A DNA stretch of 64,000 nucleotides from Acidimicrobiia bacterium (GTDB taxonomy: Bacteria; Actinomycetota; Acidimicrobiia; Spongiisociales; UBA11373): contig JBBDMM010000016.1 of NCBI GenBank assembly GCA_040878325.1, forward strand, positions 1 through 64,000, written 5' to 3'. The position numbers were made by a program, and so were the translations under genes. Under the pieces are notes generated by a model. That model did not search any database and was not told the origin of the DNA. It saw only the letters and a program-made list of their open reading frames with translations. Position 1 is the first letter of the stretch, and each line of letters opens with the position of its first letter. Below are positions 1 through 8,259 of this stretch, in pieces.

Positions 1-63
1 TTGGGGCCACCGTGGTCGTCGTTGGGGCCACCGTGGTCGTCGTTGGGGCCACCGTGGTCGTCG
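1..63. repeat. Three tandem 21-bp units in the Thr-rich linker
   Basis: Three perfect copies of a 21-bp unit encode TVAPTTT on the minus strand inside the linker of the FecR lipoprotein. Such a tract can lengthen or shorten by slippage without changing the frame. The array may continue beyond the left edge. Confidence 0.9.
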
Positions 64-916
64 TCGTAGGCGGCTCGTCCGGGCCTGAGATGGTTGTCGT
101 GGTGGTTGGAGCCGCGGTTGTGACGGACCCGCCGCCCGAGGTAGTGGTCGTCACGGCCACGGTGGTCGTGGTCGCGGCGACAGTCGTAGTTGTCGTCGGC
201 TCCTCGGGGCCCAACACCGTGGTGGTGGTGGTCGACGCGTCATCCGGGCAATGCGGACCCTGGTCGAGTTCACAGTTGTAGACGATCCATTCGTCATCGA
301 TCAGGTCATCCGGAATCGGCACGGGATCGCTGACATTCCCATCCTCGTCGATGGTCACCATGAAGCCTTCGGGTACTTCGGTATCGCCCACGCCTACCGA
401 GCCTTCGATCACAGCGACCGTGGTGGACCCGTCAGGGTTGAGGATCACTGCATAGACCGTTCCCTGAACCGACGCGGTGGCGGTCGGGGTCTCGATGTCG
501 AACCGGCTGGCCGCGTCGGTGAGTTCGGTGACGCGGTTGTAGGTGTTGCCCGAGGTCTGCTCGGCCTCGATCACCTTCGACTGCTCGTCATTGTCAAGGA
601 TCGCCATCGTCACGATCTTGAAAGTGGTGTCGTGGTCGAGGCGGGTCACCGAACCGTCGAACCATTCGATGGCGGCGCGGCCGTCGGCAGCCGTCCGCAC
701 AGTCGAACCCTCGGTGAGAATCTGGCCCTCAGACCCCGCAGAGAAGGTGGTGTCATCAACGCTCACTTCGACGGTGCCCGAGAAGACCCTCAAGGTTGCC
801 GTAGGCGCCGAGTCCCCACCCCCACCGCCAAAGCACGCGGAGAGGAGCAATACGGCGAGCAGCGCCGTACTGGCGAATCGAACAAGCCGAACCAGACGAG
901 TGCTTTCCCCGCGCAA
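1..916 (-). CDS. FecR-domain lipoprotein, C-terminus beyond the window
   Basis: The start is a TTG at 916-914, preceded by a strong AAGGAGG ribosome binding site. The protein opens with a lipoprotein signal ending in LLSAC, so it is probably anchored outside the cytoplasmic membrane. A FecR-type domain follows (about residues 45-210), with the typical stretch on imposing an effect on charge, 'DGRAAIEWFDGSVTRLDHDT'. A Pro/Thr-rich linker then runs off the left edge. It is a tandem paralogue of the next gene; the two FecR domains are clearly alike over their whole length. FecR domains sense or bind ligands in the envelope; here no sigma factor or TonB receptor is visible nearby, so the partner is unknown. 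The family assignment is firm, the role is not. Confidence 0.85.
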   Translation of the reverse strand, partial: MRGESTRLVRLVRFASTALLAVLLLSACFGGGGGDSAPTATLRVFSGTVEVSVDDTTFSAGSEGQILTEGSTVRTAADGRAAIEWFDGSVTRLDHDTTFKIVTMAILDNDEQSKVIEAEQTSGNTYNRVTELTDAASRFDIETPTATASVQGTVYAVILNPDGSTTVAVIEGSVGVGDTEVPEGFMVTIDEDGNVSDPVPIPDDLIDDEWIVYNCELDQGPHCPDDASTTTTTVLGPEEPTTTTTVAATTTTVAVTTTTSGGGSVTTAAPTTTTTISGPDEPPTTTTTVAPTTTTVAPTTTTVAP

Positions 917-982
917 CGCCGCCCCTCCTTGAAGGAGCGATTATGGCAGGTTCCTAGGGATTAGTAACGCGAAATCTCGAAA

Positions 983-2620
983 TCAGGTGGCGAGCCCGTG
1001 GCGGCGACGCGAAGCCCAACCCACCGCCACCAGGCCGGCGATCGCGAGGAGCACGATGCCGACGCCCGGTCCGCCGGGACCACCACCGGGCAGCCGCAGC
1101 GGGACCGCCCCGTCGAGGTTGCAGCCCCCCTCCACGACATCGAACGGGACGATGTTCGACACCAGGTCCTCGCTGGTCACCTGCAATTGCACGGGACCGA
1201 CGATATTCCCGAAGATCTCTGTCGCGAACTCGCCCCCGTTGGCCCCGAAGGTCGGCCCGGTCTCGTCGTAGAGGATGTTGTCATCGGTTCCCTCGTCGAC
1301 ATCGGCGAAGGTCACGTCCTGATTGGTATCGACCACGTTCCCGTAGTCATCGACAATGAAGCCGTTGAAGAATTGCGATTCGCAATAAGGAAGATCGTTG
1401 ACTGCTTCCGGATACAACTCGATGTCCTCCGCAGGGCCAGGCACGACCTCGAGGAACGCCGAGTCTTGGTGGCCCTCGTAGGTGCCGACGATCTCGTACA
1501 TGCCGGCGGTGGTGGGGCCGCAGAAGTCGCCGTCGCAAGGCTCTCCGAGCTGGATTTCGCCGAAGGCCGCCGCCAGCGGAACGCCACTTGCAACGAAGAT
1601 CTCGCCCTGACCCTCCCCGAAGAACGGATACGCGACATAGTCGGCATCCACGAATCCCAGGAAGTTGTCCCCGGCATCGAAGGCCCCCGCGGTGTACTTC
1701 CGGGACTCGCCGGCTTCGATGGTGAATTCCGCGGGCGCTATCACGATGTAGGAGATCGGCGGCATCGTCGTGGTGGTGGTCGTGGGGGCCATCGTCGTGG
1801 TGGTGGTCGCCGCGGTCGTCGAAGTCGTGGTCGGTGGGGGTGGCGGGTTCGTAGTCGTGGTCGTGGTCGGTGCCACCGTGGTGGTGGTAGCCGCGGTGGT
1901 GGTCGTCGCAGGAACAGTCGTGGTGGTTGTGGTGGGCGGTTCCTCACAACCAGACAGTCCATCGAGGTCACATTGGTTGAACAGGATCCAATCACTGCCC
2001 AAGAATTCGTCGGGAATCGGCTCCAACTCGCCGATGGTGCCGTCGGCGGCGATCGTCACCATGAAGCCCGCCGGCACCTCGATCTCGTCGTCACCTGAAG
2101 TGACCACCACTGAACCCTCGAGCACCGCGATGGTGATCGACCCGTCGGCATTGAAGATGACGGCGTAGATCGTTCCCTGCACCGAGGCCACCGCCGTCGG
2201 GGTTTCGACCGCGAAGCGGCTCTCGGAATCGGTCAGTTCGGTGACCCGGTTGTAGGTGTTGCCGGATTCCTGGTCGCCTTCGATGACCGTCGACCCCTGG
2301 TCGTTGTCCAGTATCTGCAGAGTCACGATCGTGAAATTGGTGTTGTGGTCGAGCCGGGTCACCGACCCGTCGAAGTACTCGATCGCGGCACGCCCATCGG
2401 CACCCGTGCGCACCGTGTCGCCTTCAGAAATCGTCTGTCCGTCGGAACCGGCCGCGAACTGGCCGTCGGTCCCCACCTCGACGCTGCCGGCAAAGACGCG
2501 CAACGTGGCCACCTGCACGTCGGGATCGCCGCTCGATCCCCCGCAGGCAGCCAGGACGAGGATGAACGCGATCCCCAGAAGGTGGAGATTGCGGATTCCG
2601 TGGGTGGCCTGACGACCTAT
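983..2620 (-). CDS. FecR-domain lipoprotein with Thr-rich stalk and C-terminal membrane anchor, probable AUA start
   Basis: The frame holds a lipoprotein signal with lipobox LAAC (Cys26), a FecR domain (about residues 38-200), a Thr/Pro stalk (about 228-295), two Ig-like beta-rich segments with Cys pairs, and a C-terminal hydrophobic helix followed by RRR. The first GTG in frame is at 2518, but that start would lose the lipobox. The frame is open back to a TAG, and the only codon at good spacing from the AAGGAG at 2632-2627 is ATA at 2620-2618, 6 nt away. I therefore place the start there (545 aa). ATA initiation is rare; a sequence error is the other explanation. It is a paralogue of the upstream gene, and probably a cell-surface protein of unknown role. 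Confidence 0.8.
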   Translation of the reverse strand: MGRQATHGIRNLHLLGIAFILVLAACGGSSGDPDVQVATLRVFAGSVEVGTDGQFAAGSDGQTISEGDTVRTGADGRAAIEYFDGSVTRLDHNTNFTIVTLQILDNDQGSTVIEGDQESGNTYNRVTELTDSESRFAVETPTAVASVQGTIYAVIFNADGSITIAVLEGSVVVTSGDDEIEVPAGFMVTIAADGTIGELEPIPDEFLGSDWILFNQCDLDGLSGCEEPPTTTTTTVPATTTTAATTTTVAPTTTTTTNPPPPPTTTSTTAATTTTTMAPTTTTTTMPPISYIVIAPAEFTIEAGESRKYTAGAFDAGDNFLGFVDADYVAYPFFGEGQGEIFVASGVPLAAAFGEIQLGEPCDGDFCGPTTAGMYEIVGTYEGHQDSAFLEVVPGPAEDIELYPEAVNDLPYCESQFFNGFIVDDYGNVVDTNQDVTFADVDEGTDDNILYDETGPTFGANGGEFATEIFGNIVGPVQLQVTSEDLVSNIVPFDVVEGGCNLDGAVPLRLPGGGPGGPGVGIVLLAIAGLVAVGWASRRRHGLAT

Positions 2621-2712
2621 GGGTGGCTCCTTCGTCTACTCCGGCATTGTCGCCGACTGGGTGCGCTATCGGCAAGCGCCGCGCGATTCCTTTAGCGATC
2701 GGAGAGGTTTAT

Positions 2713-2718
2713 TAGCGT
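2713..2718 (+). promoter_or_regulatory. -10 box of the nuclease gene
   Basis: TAGCGT lies 6 nt before the ATG at 2725, with no ribosome binding site between them, so the transcript is probably leaderless. Confidence 0.5.
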
Positions 2719-2724
2719 CGGACG

Positions 2725-3519
2725 ATGCTCAAGACGCTGGTAGCGGTCCTGATCGTCGTCGCGGCATGCAGTGCGCCAACAGTCGACGCCGATCCGACCA
2801 CACCGGAGGGACGTTCCGCAAGAGTTGCCGCGGTGCTCGATGGCGACTCGGTGAGAGTGGTCGTCGACGGCGCGACGACGGAGGTCCGACTGCTGGGAAT
2901 CAACGCGCCGGAGGTCGACGAGTGTTGGGCCGACGAAGCCCGCACGGCCCTCCAGAACCTGCTCGAGGACGAGATCACGCTCGTCGAGGACGGTGCGGAC
3001 CAATTCGGACGGACCCTCGCCCACCTTCATTCGGGCGGGCGACACATCAACCTGGCGTTGGTGGAGGCGGGGGCGGCGATCGCCCTGGCAACGGAGCACC
3101 CCGACTTCGCCGCTGCCGAGCAAGCCGCCTTCGAGGATCGGCTGGGGCTGTGGTCGCCGACCGCATGCGGACCCGCGGCCACGCTCGAGGTTCACATCTC
3201 AGAGGTGTCCTTCGACGCGCCCGGACCCGACGACGAGAACCAGAACGGCGAATTCGCCGTGGTCTCCAATGAAGGGCCCGAAGCCGACCTCGGGGGATGG
3301 TGGATCCGCGACGAGTCGTCCACCCACCGCTTCCGCTTCCCCGACGGGTTCGTGCTCGGCACGGGCGACCGGGTGATCATCCGCTCGGGCTGCGGACAGG
3401 ACGGGAGCGGCGAGCTCTACTGGTGCGCCAATGGCCCCGTCTGGAACAACGACGGCGACATGGCAATGCTGCTGGACGCCTACGGAAACGTAGACGACCG
3501 TTGGCGATACGAGGGGTAG
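2725..3519 (+). CDS. Secreted thermonuclease with lamin-tail domain
   Basis: This is a lipoprotein (signal ends VVAAC, Cys15). Residues 30-150 form a staphylococcal-nuclease fold: DGDS at 39-42, and RLLGINAPE at 55-63, which supplies the equivalents of catalytic Arg35 and Glu43. The position of the calcium ligand Asp40 is Asn60. A later QFGRTLAHL supplies the second arginine. Residues 160-264 form a lamin-tail (LTD) beta domain (ISEVSF...GWWIRDES...FVLGTGDRVIIRSGCG), a module often attached to secreted nucleases. The likely job is degradation of extracellular nucleic acid at the cell surface. The Asn for Asp change could reduce metal binding, though it also occurs in bacterial relatives. Confidence 0.85.
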   Translation: MLKTLVAVLIVVAACSAPTVDADPTTPEGRSARVAAVLDGDSVRVVVDGATTEVRLLGINAPEVDECWADEARTALQNLLEDEITLVEDGADQFGRTLAHLHSGGRHINLALVEAGAAIALATEHPDFAAAEQAAFEDRLGLWSPTACGPAATLEVHISEVSFDAPGPDDENQNGEFAVVSNEGPEADLGGWWIRDESSTHRFRFPDGFVLGTGDRVIIRSGCGQDGSGELYWCANGPVWNNDGDMAMLLDAYGNVDDRWRYEG

Positions 3520-3600
3520 CAAGAATCAAGTAGCAAGTAGCAAGTAGCAAGAAGAGAAGTGTGACCCTTTCTTGCTGCTTGATTCTCGCTACTTGCTACT
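3516..3600. repeat. Short-unit repeat forming a large inverted repeat
   Basis: The left side has TAGCAAG units repeated in tandem, and the right side carries their reverse complement. AGTAGCAAGTAGC (3529-3541) and GCTACTTGCTACT (3588-3600) are perfect inverted copies. It sits directly after the nuclease stop codon and could end its transcript. The -10 box of moaA begins 6 nt after it. Confidence 0.75.
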
Positions 3601-3605
3601 CCAAC

Positions 3606-3611
3606 TACCGT
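3606..3611 (+). promoter_or_regulatory. -10 box of moaA
   Basis: TACCGT, 8 nt before the ATG at 3620. Confidence 0.45.
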
Positions 3612-3619
3612 CCCTCGGG

Positions 3620-4627
3620 ATGGAGCCCATCGACACTCTGGGACGGCCGCTCCGGGATCTACGGATCTCGGTGACGGATCGGTGCAACTTCCGATGCACC
3701 TATTGCATGCCGAAGGAAGTGTTCGGCCGCGACTACGAGTTCCTCGCCCGCGACCTGCTGCTCTCCTTCGAGGAGATCGTTCGGGTCACCCGGGTGTTCA
3801 CAGGGTTGGGGGTCCGCAAGGTGCGGCTCACCGGCGGCGAGCCGCTGCTACGCCGTGACATCGAGACGCTGGTGGGCATGCTCGCCGAAGTGCCCGGCGT
3901 CGAGGATCTCACGCTCACCACCAACGGCTCGTTGCTGGAGCGCAAGGCGGAGGCCCTGGCGGCCGCCGGACTCGACCGGGTGACCGTGAGCCTGGACTCG
4001 CTCGAGGACGCCACTTTCATGGCGATGAACGACGTCGGGTTTCCCGTGGCAAGGGTCCTCGCCGGCATGGACGCCGCCGAGGCGCATGGCCTGGGTCCGG
4101 TGAAGGTGAACGTGGTGGTCAAGCGAGGTGTCAATGATCACGAGGTCGTCGACATCGCCCGGCATTTCCGGGGGACGGGACGGATCGTCCGGTTCATCGA
4201 ATACATGGATGTCGGCCACACGAACGGCTGGCGCATGGACGACGTGGTACCCAGCGCCGAGGTCCAACAGGCGATCGCCGCCGATGCCCCCTTCGAGCCG
4301 ATCGCTTCCAACTACCCGGGAGAGGTCGCCAACCGCTTCCGCTACCTCGACGGTTCGGGCGAGTTCGGGGTGATCGCCTCCGTCACCCAACCGTTCTGCG
4401 GATCCTGTACCAGGGCCCGGCTCTCGGCGGAAGGGTCCCTGTTCACCTGCCTGTTCGCCACCGGCGGCCACGACCTACGGGCGCTGATGCGGGGAGGGGC
4501 TTCCGACGAGGATCTACACAGCGCGATCGCCGGCGTATGGACGGCCCGCAGCGACCGCTATTCGGAGATCAGGTCTGAGTCGACCAGCGGCTGGCAGAAA
4601 GTCGAGATGTCCTACATCGGCGGGTAG
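3620..4627 (+). CDS. moaA: GTP 3',8-cyclase MoaA
   Basis: This radical SAM enzyme catalyses the first step of molybdenum-cofactor synthesis, converting GTP to 3',8-cyclo-GTP, in the cytoplasm. The N-terminal 4Fe-4S motif is C22-x3-C26-x2-C29 (CNFRCTYC), followed by the [11 protein letters not shown]-binding stretch. The C-terminal cluster motif is [10 protein letters not shown]...FTCLF, and the protein ends in the conserved Gly-Gly. I use the ATG at 3620; a longer frame from 3572 begins inside the repeat and is unlikely. Length is 335 aa, normal for the family. The last 19 bases of the coding region are duplicated at 6471. The tungstate/molybdate-type transporter at 42.8-46.8 kb fits the same cofactor economy. 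Confidence 0.97.
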   Translation: MEPIDTLGRPLRDLRISVTDRCNFRCTYCMPKEVFGRDYEFLARDLLLSFEEIVRVTRVFTGLGVRKVRLTGGEPLLRRDIETLVGMLAEVPGVEDLTLTTNGSLLERKAEALAAAGLDRVTVSLDSLEDATFMAMNDVGFPVARVLAGMDAAEAHGLGPVKVNVVVKRGVNDHEVVDIARHFRGTGRIVRFIEYMDVGHTNGWRMDDVVPSAEVQQAIAADAPFEPIASNYPGEVANRFRYLDGSGEFGVIASVTQPFCGSCTRARLSAEGSLFTCLFATGGHDLRALMRGGASDEDLHSAIAGVWTARSDRYSEIRSESTSGWQKVEMSYIGG

Positions 4628-4630
4628 GAG
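4604..4630 (+). repeat. Left copy of the moaA-tail direct repeat
   Basis: Bases 4604-4622 are identical to 6471-6489, and 24 of 27 bases match over 4604-4630 and 6471-6497. The two copies flank the AbiE cassette. Confidence 0.85.
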
Positions 4631-4797
4631 CGGCTCTATGGCTCGGACCAGGGCGAACGCGTCAGGCGGTGGCCGGCGTTCCGCGAGGATTCAGCGGGAA
4701 GCCCCAGGATGGTGTCGCTGCAGACCAAGTCAAAGTGAGTGAGCCCATCGATCTTGCCCCAGATGCCGATGCCTGACACCGGGCGAAATGTCCGTCG

Positions 4798-4842
4798 GTC
4801 ATGTACCGAATCTAAAGGTTCTGGTTAGTATCGGTACATGAC
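4798..4842. promoter_or_regulatory. Inverted-repeat operator and promoter of the abiE operon
   Basis: GTCATGTACCGA (4798-4809) and TCGGTACATGAC (4831-4842) are perfect 12-bp inverted repeats 21 bp apart. The right arm covers the ATG at 4838. TAGTAT (4826-4831) is a -10 box 6 nt before that ATG. A protein on these arms would block both transcription and the start codon. AbiEi antitoxins are known to repress their own operons by binding inverted repeats, so AbiEi is the likely ligand. Confidence 0.7.
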
Positions 4843-5656
4843 TGACATGGGAACGCCGCCTGGATCGCGCGACCTAGCCGACTGGTTGTTGGCCCGTGGT
4901 CGGCATTGGGTGACCACAAGCGAGGCCGCCAAGCTGCTCAGCATCCCGAAACCCCATGTGGCGCCTTCGCTGGCCCAGTCGCGCCGACGAGGACACCTGT
5001 TCAGCCCGACGAAGGGATTGTATGTTGCCATCCCGCCCGAGTTCCGCTCTTGGGGTGCTGTTCCGGCAGCCCATTTCGTCGATCCGATGATGCGTCACCT
5101 CGGCCACGACTACTACGTCTGTTTGCTGTCGGCGGCTGAGGTGTACGGGTTCGCCCATCAGCATCCTCAGGTATTTCAGGTGATGACGCCAACGCGGCTG
5201 CGTGATCGGGTGTTCGGGCGGGTCCGTATCGAGTTCATCACCTCCGTTCGCACCTCGGATCGTCCCGTGGATGCCGTCAACACCCCGACCGGCACGATGC
5301 GTGTCTCCACTCGAGAAACCACCATTCTCGATCTCGTGTCCTTCCCCCAGGCGAGCGGAGCCTTGTTCAACGTTGCCACCATCATCGGAGAGATGCTGGC
5401 CGAGAAGGTTGTCGATGTTCCTCGTCTTGCCGAGGTCGCCGGCGACTACCCGGCCTCCGTTGTTCAGCGAACTGGGTGGCTCCTCGACTACATGGCTGCG
5501 CAGGTCAACGTGGCCGCGGACACTGAGCCGCTGTTGCCCCTGGCGTCCACGCGGACTACACCCACGGCCCTCGATCCGGGCTATGGGCGATCTGGGACGC
5601 TTGATCGGCGCTGGAACGTCATCATCGCCGAGTACCCGGACGAAGAGTCGTCGTGA
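4838..5656 (+). CDS. abiEi: AbiEi-family antitoxin / autorepressor
   Basis: The N-terminus carries a winged-helix segment (WVTTSEAAKLLSIPKPHV, then SRRRGHLFSPTKGLYV) typical of AbiEi antitoxins. The C-terminal half (about residues 90-240) matches the AbiEi_C region, with the HYYVCLLSAAE-like stretch and the RETTILDLV motif. It overlaps the next gene by 4 bp (GTGA), giving the standard antitoxin-toxin order. It should neutralise AbiEii without direct contact (type IV system) and repress the operon through the inverted repeat around its own start. The ATG lies 6 nt after a -10 box. Confidence 0.85.
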   Translation: MTDMGTPPGSRDLADWLLARGRHWVTTSEAAKLLSIPKPHVAPSLAQSRRRGHLFSPTKGLYVAIPPEFRSWGAVPAAHFVDPMMRHLGHDYYVCLLSAAEVYGFAHQHPQVFQVMTPTRLRDRVFGRVRIEFITSVRTSDRPVDAVNTPTGTMRVSTRETTILDLVSFPQASGALFNVATIIGEMLAEKVVDVPRLAEVAGDYPASVVQRTGWLLDYMAAQVNVAADTEPLLPLASTRTTPTALDPGYGRSGTLDRRWNVIIAEYPDEESS

Positions 5657-6432
5657 TCCCCCGAGCGGCGATCACGGCATGGGGCACCACGGTGCCGTGG
5701 CCCACCGTCGAGCAGATCGAGCAAGACCTGCTGCTCTCCCGTCTCATCGTCGAGATAGCCAACGACGACTACCTCGGCAACGAACTGGTGTTCCGAGGTG
5801 GCACCTGCATGCACAAGCTCCACGCCCCCGAGCCGCTGCGCTACAGCGAGGACCTCGACTACGTCCGCAGCACTAGCGGCGGGATCCGAGAGCTCACTGG
5901 GGCCGTTACTCAGATCGGGAAGCGGCTCGGCATGGAGGTGAGAACGAGGCTCACCGAGCACCCCAAGATGTTCCTGCGCGCGCACTATGAAACCGGGACA
6001 GGTCCAATGAGGATCAAGATCGAGGTCAACACCTTCGAGCGCTCGCCGGCGCGCCCGCCCGTCAAGATCCCGTTCCAGGTGGACTCCTCCTGGTTCACCG
6101 GCGGTGCCGAGGTGCTCACGTTCATGCTCGATGAGGTCATTGCCACGAAGATTCGAGCTCTGTTCCAGCGCTCGAAGGGGCGCGACCTGTTCGATCTCTG
6201 GCTAGCCCTGACCCGGCTCGGCGTGCCGGCGTCATCGATCGTCGAGGCCTTCGGCCCCTACCGGCCCCACGGGTACACCAGACGTCGTGCCGAGCTGAAC
6301 CTGCGCGAGAAGGTGAAACGAGCAGCCTTCCGCGAGGACATCCGCCCGCTGGTGAGGGCCTGGCCCGCGGGCTACGACATCGACGCTGCAGCTGAACTCA
6401 TTGTGGCCGACATCCTTGCTCTGGTCGAGTAG
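5653..6432 (+). CDS. abiEii: AbiEii-family nucleotidyltransferase toxin
   Basis: FRGGTCMHKL (about residues 49-58) and RYSEDLDYV (about 66-74) supply the GGT and S-x-D-x-D nucleotidyltransferase motifs, and KIEVN (about 123-127) a further acidic-strand residue. The C-terminal part has KGRDLFDLW, the usual second conserved block of the AbiEii/AbiGii family. Members modify tRNA 3' ends or otherwise transfer nucleotides, causing growth arrest and phage abortive infection. The GTG start overlaps the antitoxin stop. Length (259 aa) is close to compact members of the family. Confidence 0.88.
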   Translation: MIPRAAITAWGTTVPWPTVEQIEQDLLLSRLIVEIANDDYLGNELVFRGGTCMHKLHAPEPLRYSEDLDYVRSTSGGIRELTGAVTQIGKRLGMEVRTRLTEHPKMFLRAHYETGTGPMRIKIEVNTFERSPARPPVKIPFQVDSSWFTGGAEVLTFMLDEVIATKIRALFQRSKGRDLFDLWLALTRLGVPASSIVEAFGPYRPHGYTRRRAELNLREKVKRAAFREDIRPLVRAWPAGYDIDAAAELIVADILALVE

Positions 6433-6470
6433 TCGAGAGTCTTCGAAGCGAAACGACGACAACACCCATG

Positions 6471-6497
6471 GAGATGTCCTACATCGGCGAGTGGAAG
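6471..6497 (+). repeat. Right copy of the moaA-tail direct repeat
   Basis: This repeats the moaA 3' end (19 bp exact) and still reads EMSYIG in frame from an ATG at 6468, but the Gly-stop is changed so that the frame continues WKSQGS. It marks the right boundary of the abiE cassette. Confidence 0.85.
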
Positions 6498-6508
6498 AGT
6501 CAAGGATC

Positions 6509-7219
6509 ATGAGCCGAGAAAGTCACCAAAGCGGTTACCGTCATGTCGTGGATCCGTCCGAACGCGCCCGAATCGGCAAAATGACTCATCCGGTTCGGGG
6601 CCTCCTTCACGGGACCGCGGCGCTCGCCGCGCTGATCGGAGCCCTCGCCCTCACCAGCAATGCGCCTGACGGCGTGGCCCGGAAATTGTCGTTGCTGGCG
6701 TTCGGGATCAGCCTGGTCGCGCTGTTCGTCACGAGTTCGCTGTACCACTCGATCCCCTGGGACCATGTGTGGAAGAAGCGCATGCAGAAACTCGACCACA
6801 CGATGATCTATGTGTTGGTGGCGGGAACCTTCACACCGATCGCGGTGATCGTCCTCGAGGACTGGGCCCGATGGACGATTCTGGGGCTCCAGTGGGGCCT
6901 CGTGGCCATCGGGGCGCTCTACATGTTCATCGCCAAGCCGCCGCGGCATTGGGTTTCAGTGGCGTTGTCGACGACTCAGGGCTGGCTGGCGGTGTTTCTC
7001 CTCGGACCGCTGTCGAGCCGGCTCCCGTGGACCGCGCTGTTGATGATCGGTCTGGGCGGCGTGCTCTACACAGTGGGGATGGTGTTCCTGGTGACGGGAC
7101 GACCCCGGCTGTGGCCAAGGGTCTTCTCGTACCACGAGGCGTTCCATGTGCTGGTGGTGGCGGCGGCCGCGGTGCACTTCATCGCCATCGCCCGCTGGGT
7201 GTCGAACTACGGGGTCTAG
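6509..7219 (+). CDS. Hemolysin III / PAQR-family membrane protein
   Basis: Seven hydrophobic segments follow a short basic N-terminus. The family's metal-binding pattern is present: SSLYHSIPWDH near the second helix, DHTMIYVLVAGTFTP, and HEAFHVLVVAAAAVHF at the C-terminus. Bacterial TrhA/hemolysin III proteins sit in the cytoplasmic membrane and affect membrane lipid homeostasis; the haemolysin name is historical. I choose the ATG at 6509, with AAGG 7 nt upstream. A longer frame from 6401 would run through the moaA-tail repeat. It converges on the desaturase gene with only 13 bp between stops. Confidence 0.88.
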   Translation: MSRESHQSGYRHVVDPSERARIGKMTHPVRGLLHGTAALAALIGALALTSNAPDGVARKLSLLAFGISLVALFVTSSLYHSIPWDHVWKKRMQKLDHTMIYVLVAGTFTPIAVIVLEDWARWTILGLQWGLVAIGALYMFIAKPPRHWVSVALSTTQGWLAVFLLGPLSSRLPWTALLMIGLGGVLYTVGMVFLVTGRPRLWPRVFSYHEAFHVLVVAAAAVHFIAIARWVSNYGV

Positions 7220-7232
7220 GGGGTGAGCCGCC

Positions 7233-8135
7233 TTAGGTCGCAACCATCCCCATGCGGCGCTCGAAGATCTCCGCCTTGCGAAGCACGGTCGCCGGGAACT
7301 CGATGACCTTCTCCTGCAGCTCACGTGCCCGGGCTGACAGCCCGGTGAGGTTCTCGATCCCCCAGTCACGGATCAGCGGGACCAGCACTCGATCGTGGTG
7401 GATCCGAAGGTTGTAGACCCCCGCCCGTGCCATTTCTACGGCCCGCCGCACGAACCCGGGGATCACGATGCCTGGCATCGCGAAGTTGGTGAACACCCGA
7501 TACATGGCATCGAGCATGGTCTCCGGATCGGCCTCGAGTAGAGCCTCGGTCACCCCGCGGTAGAACAGGAAGTGGTGGTTCTCGTCGGTGGCGATCCGCG
7601 CCATGATCCCGTAGGCCACCTCGTCGTCGGCGAGCTTTCCGGCATTGCGATGGCTCACCCGGGTGGCCAACTCTTGGGCCGAGGTGTACACGAAGATCGC
7701 CGCCGGGTCTGGGAAGCCGGTGCTGTGCCCGGCCTCCATCGTGAGCAGGCGGTCGTCCTCGAGCAGTTTCGGGTCGCAATTGCGCGAGGTCAGAAGGTAG
7801 GAGCGGAGGGCGATGGAATGCTGGGCCTCCTCGGATGTCCACATGTGGGTCCAGCGACCCATGGCGGATCCCTCCGGCATGTGGGAGGCGATCTCCGCGT
7901 GGTAATAGGGCAGGTTGTCTTCGGTCAGCAGATTGAGAACCAGGGAAGTACGAACCTCGGGCGAGAGAGAAGCGTCGGCCTCCTGCCACGGCTCGGCGAC
8001 GAAGTTGCGGCCCTTCTCCCAGGGGACGTACTCGTGGGCGTACCAGTGCTCGCGGCGTTCCTTGTGCTCGGCCATGAGGCGCTCGACCGTGGGTTCGACG
8101 GACGCGATCAGTTCGGACTGCTGCTGGTCGATCAT
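7233..8135 (-). CDS. Acyl-[acyl-carrier-protein] desaturase
   Basis: This is a soluble di-iron stearoyl-ACP-type desaturase of the actinobacterial DesA class. The iron ligands are visible in LTEDNLPYYHAEI, in WTSEEAQHS (E-E-x-x-H) and in ATDENHH (D-E-x-x-H). It introduces a cis double bond into acyl-ACP using ferredoxin and oxygen, adjusting membrane fluidity. Length (300 aa) fits the bacterial class. GAAGGGG precedes the ATG at 8135. Confidence 0.93.
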   Translation of the reverse strand: MIDQQQSELIASVEPTVERLMAEHKERREHWYAHEYVPWEKGRNFVAEPWQEADASLSPEVRTSLVLNLLTEDNLPYYHAEIASHMPEGSAMGRWTHMWTSEEAQHSIALRSYLLTSRNCDPKLLEDDRLLTMEAGHSTGFPDPAAIFVYTSAQELATRVSHRNAGKLADDEVAYGIMARIATDENHHFLFYRGVTEALLEADPETMLDAMYRVFTNFAMPGIVIPGFVRRAVEMARAGVYNLRIHHDRVLVPLIRDWGIENLTGLSARARELQEKVIEFPATVLRKAEIFERRMGMVAT

Positions 8136-8259
8136 GGTGTGCCCCTTCGGCGCCCCGGACGGGGTCAGGCGTCCGTAAAGACATTAGTGCCGGCACGGCT
8201 GATCACCGCACTCCCATGGCGGTGGGACTAGGTTTCGCCCCCACTCGGACGGGGGGGAG

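Noticed and set aside
12-964. Val-rich and other + strand frames opposite the first gene
   Set aside because: They are the complement of the Thr-rich linker and FecR domain; the minus-strand frame has a signal peptide and a recognisable domain.
3572-3619. MoaA start at 3572
   Set aside because: It begins inside the inverted repeat, and the conserved MoaA N-terminus starts at the ATG at 3620.
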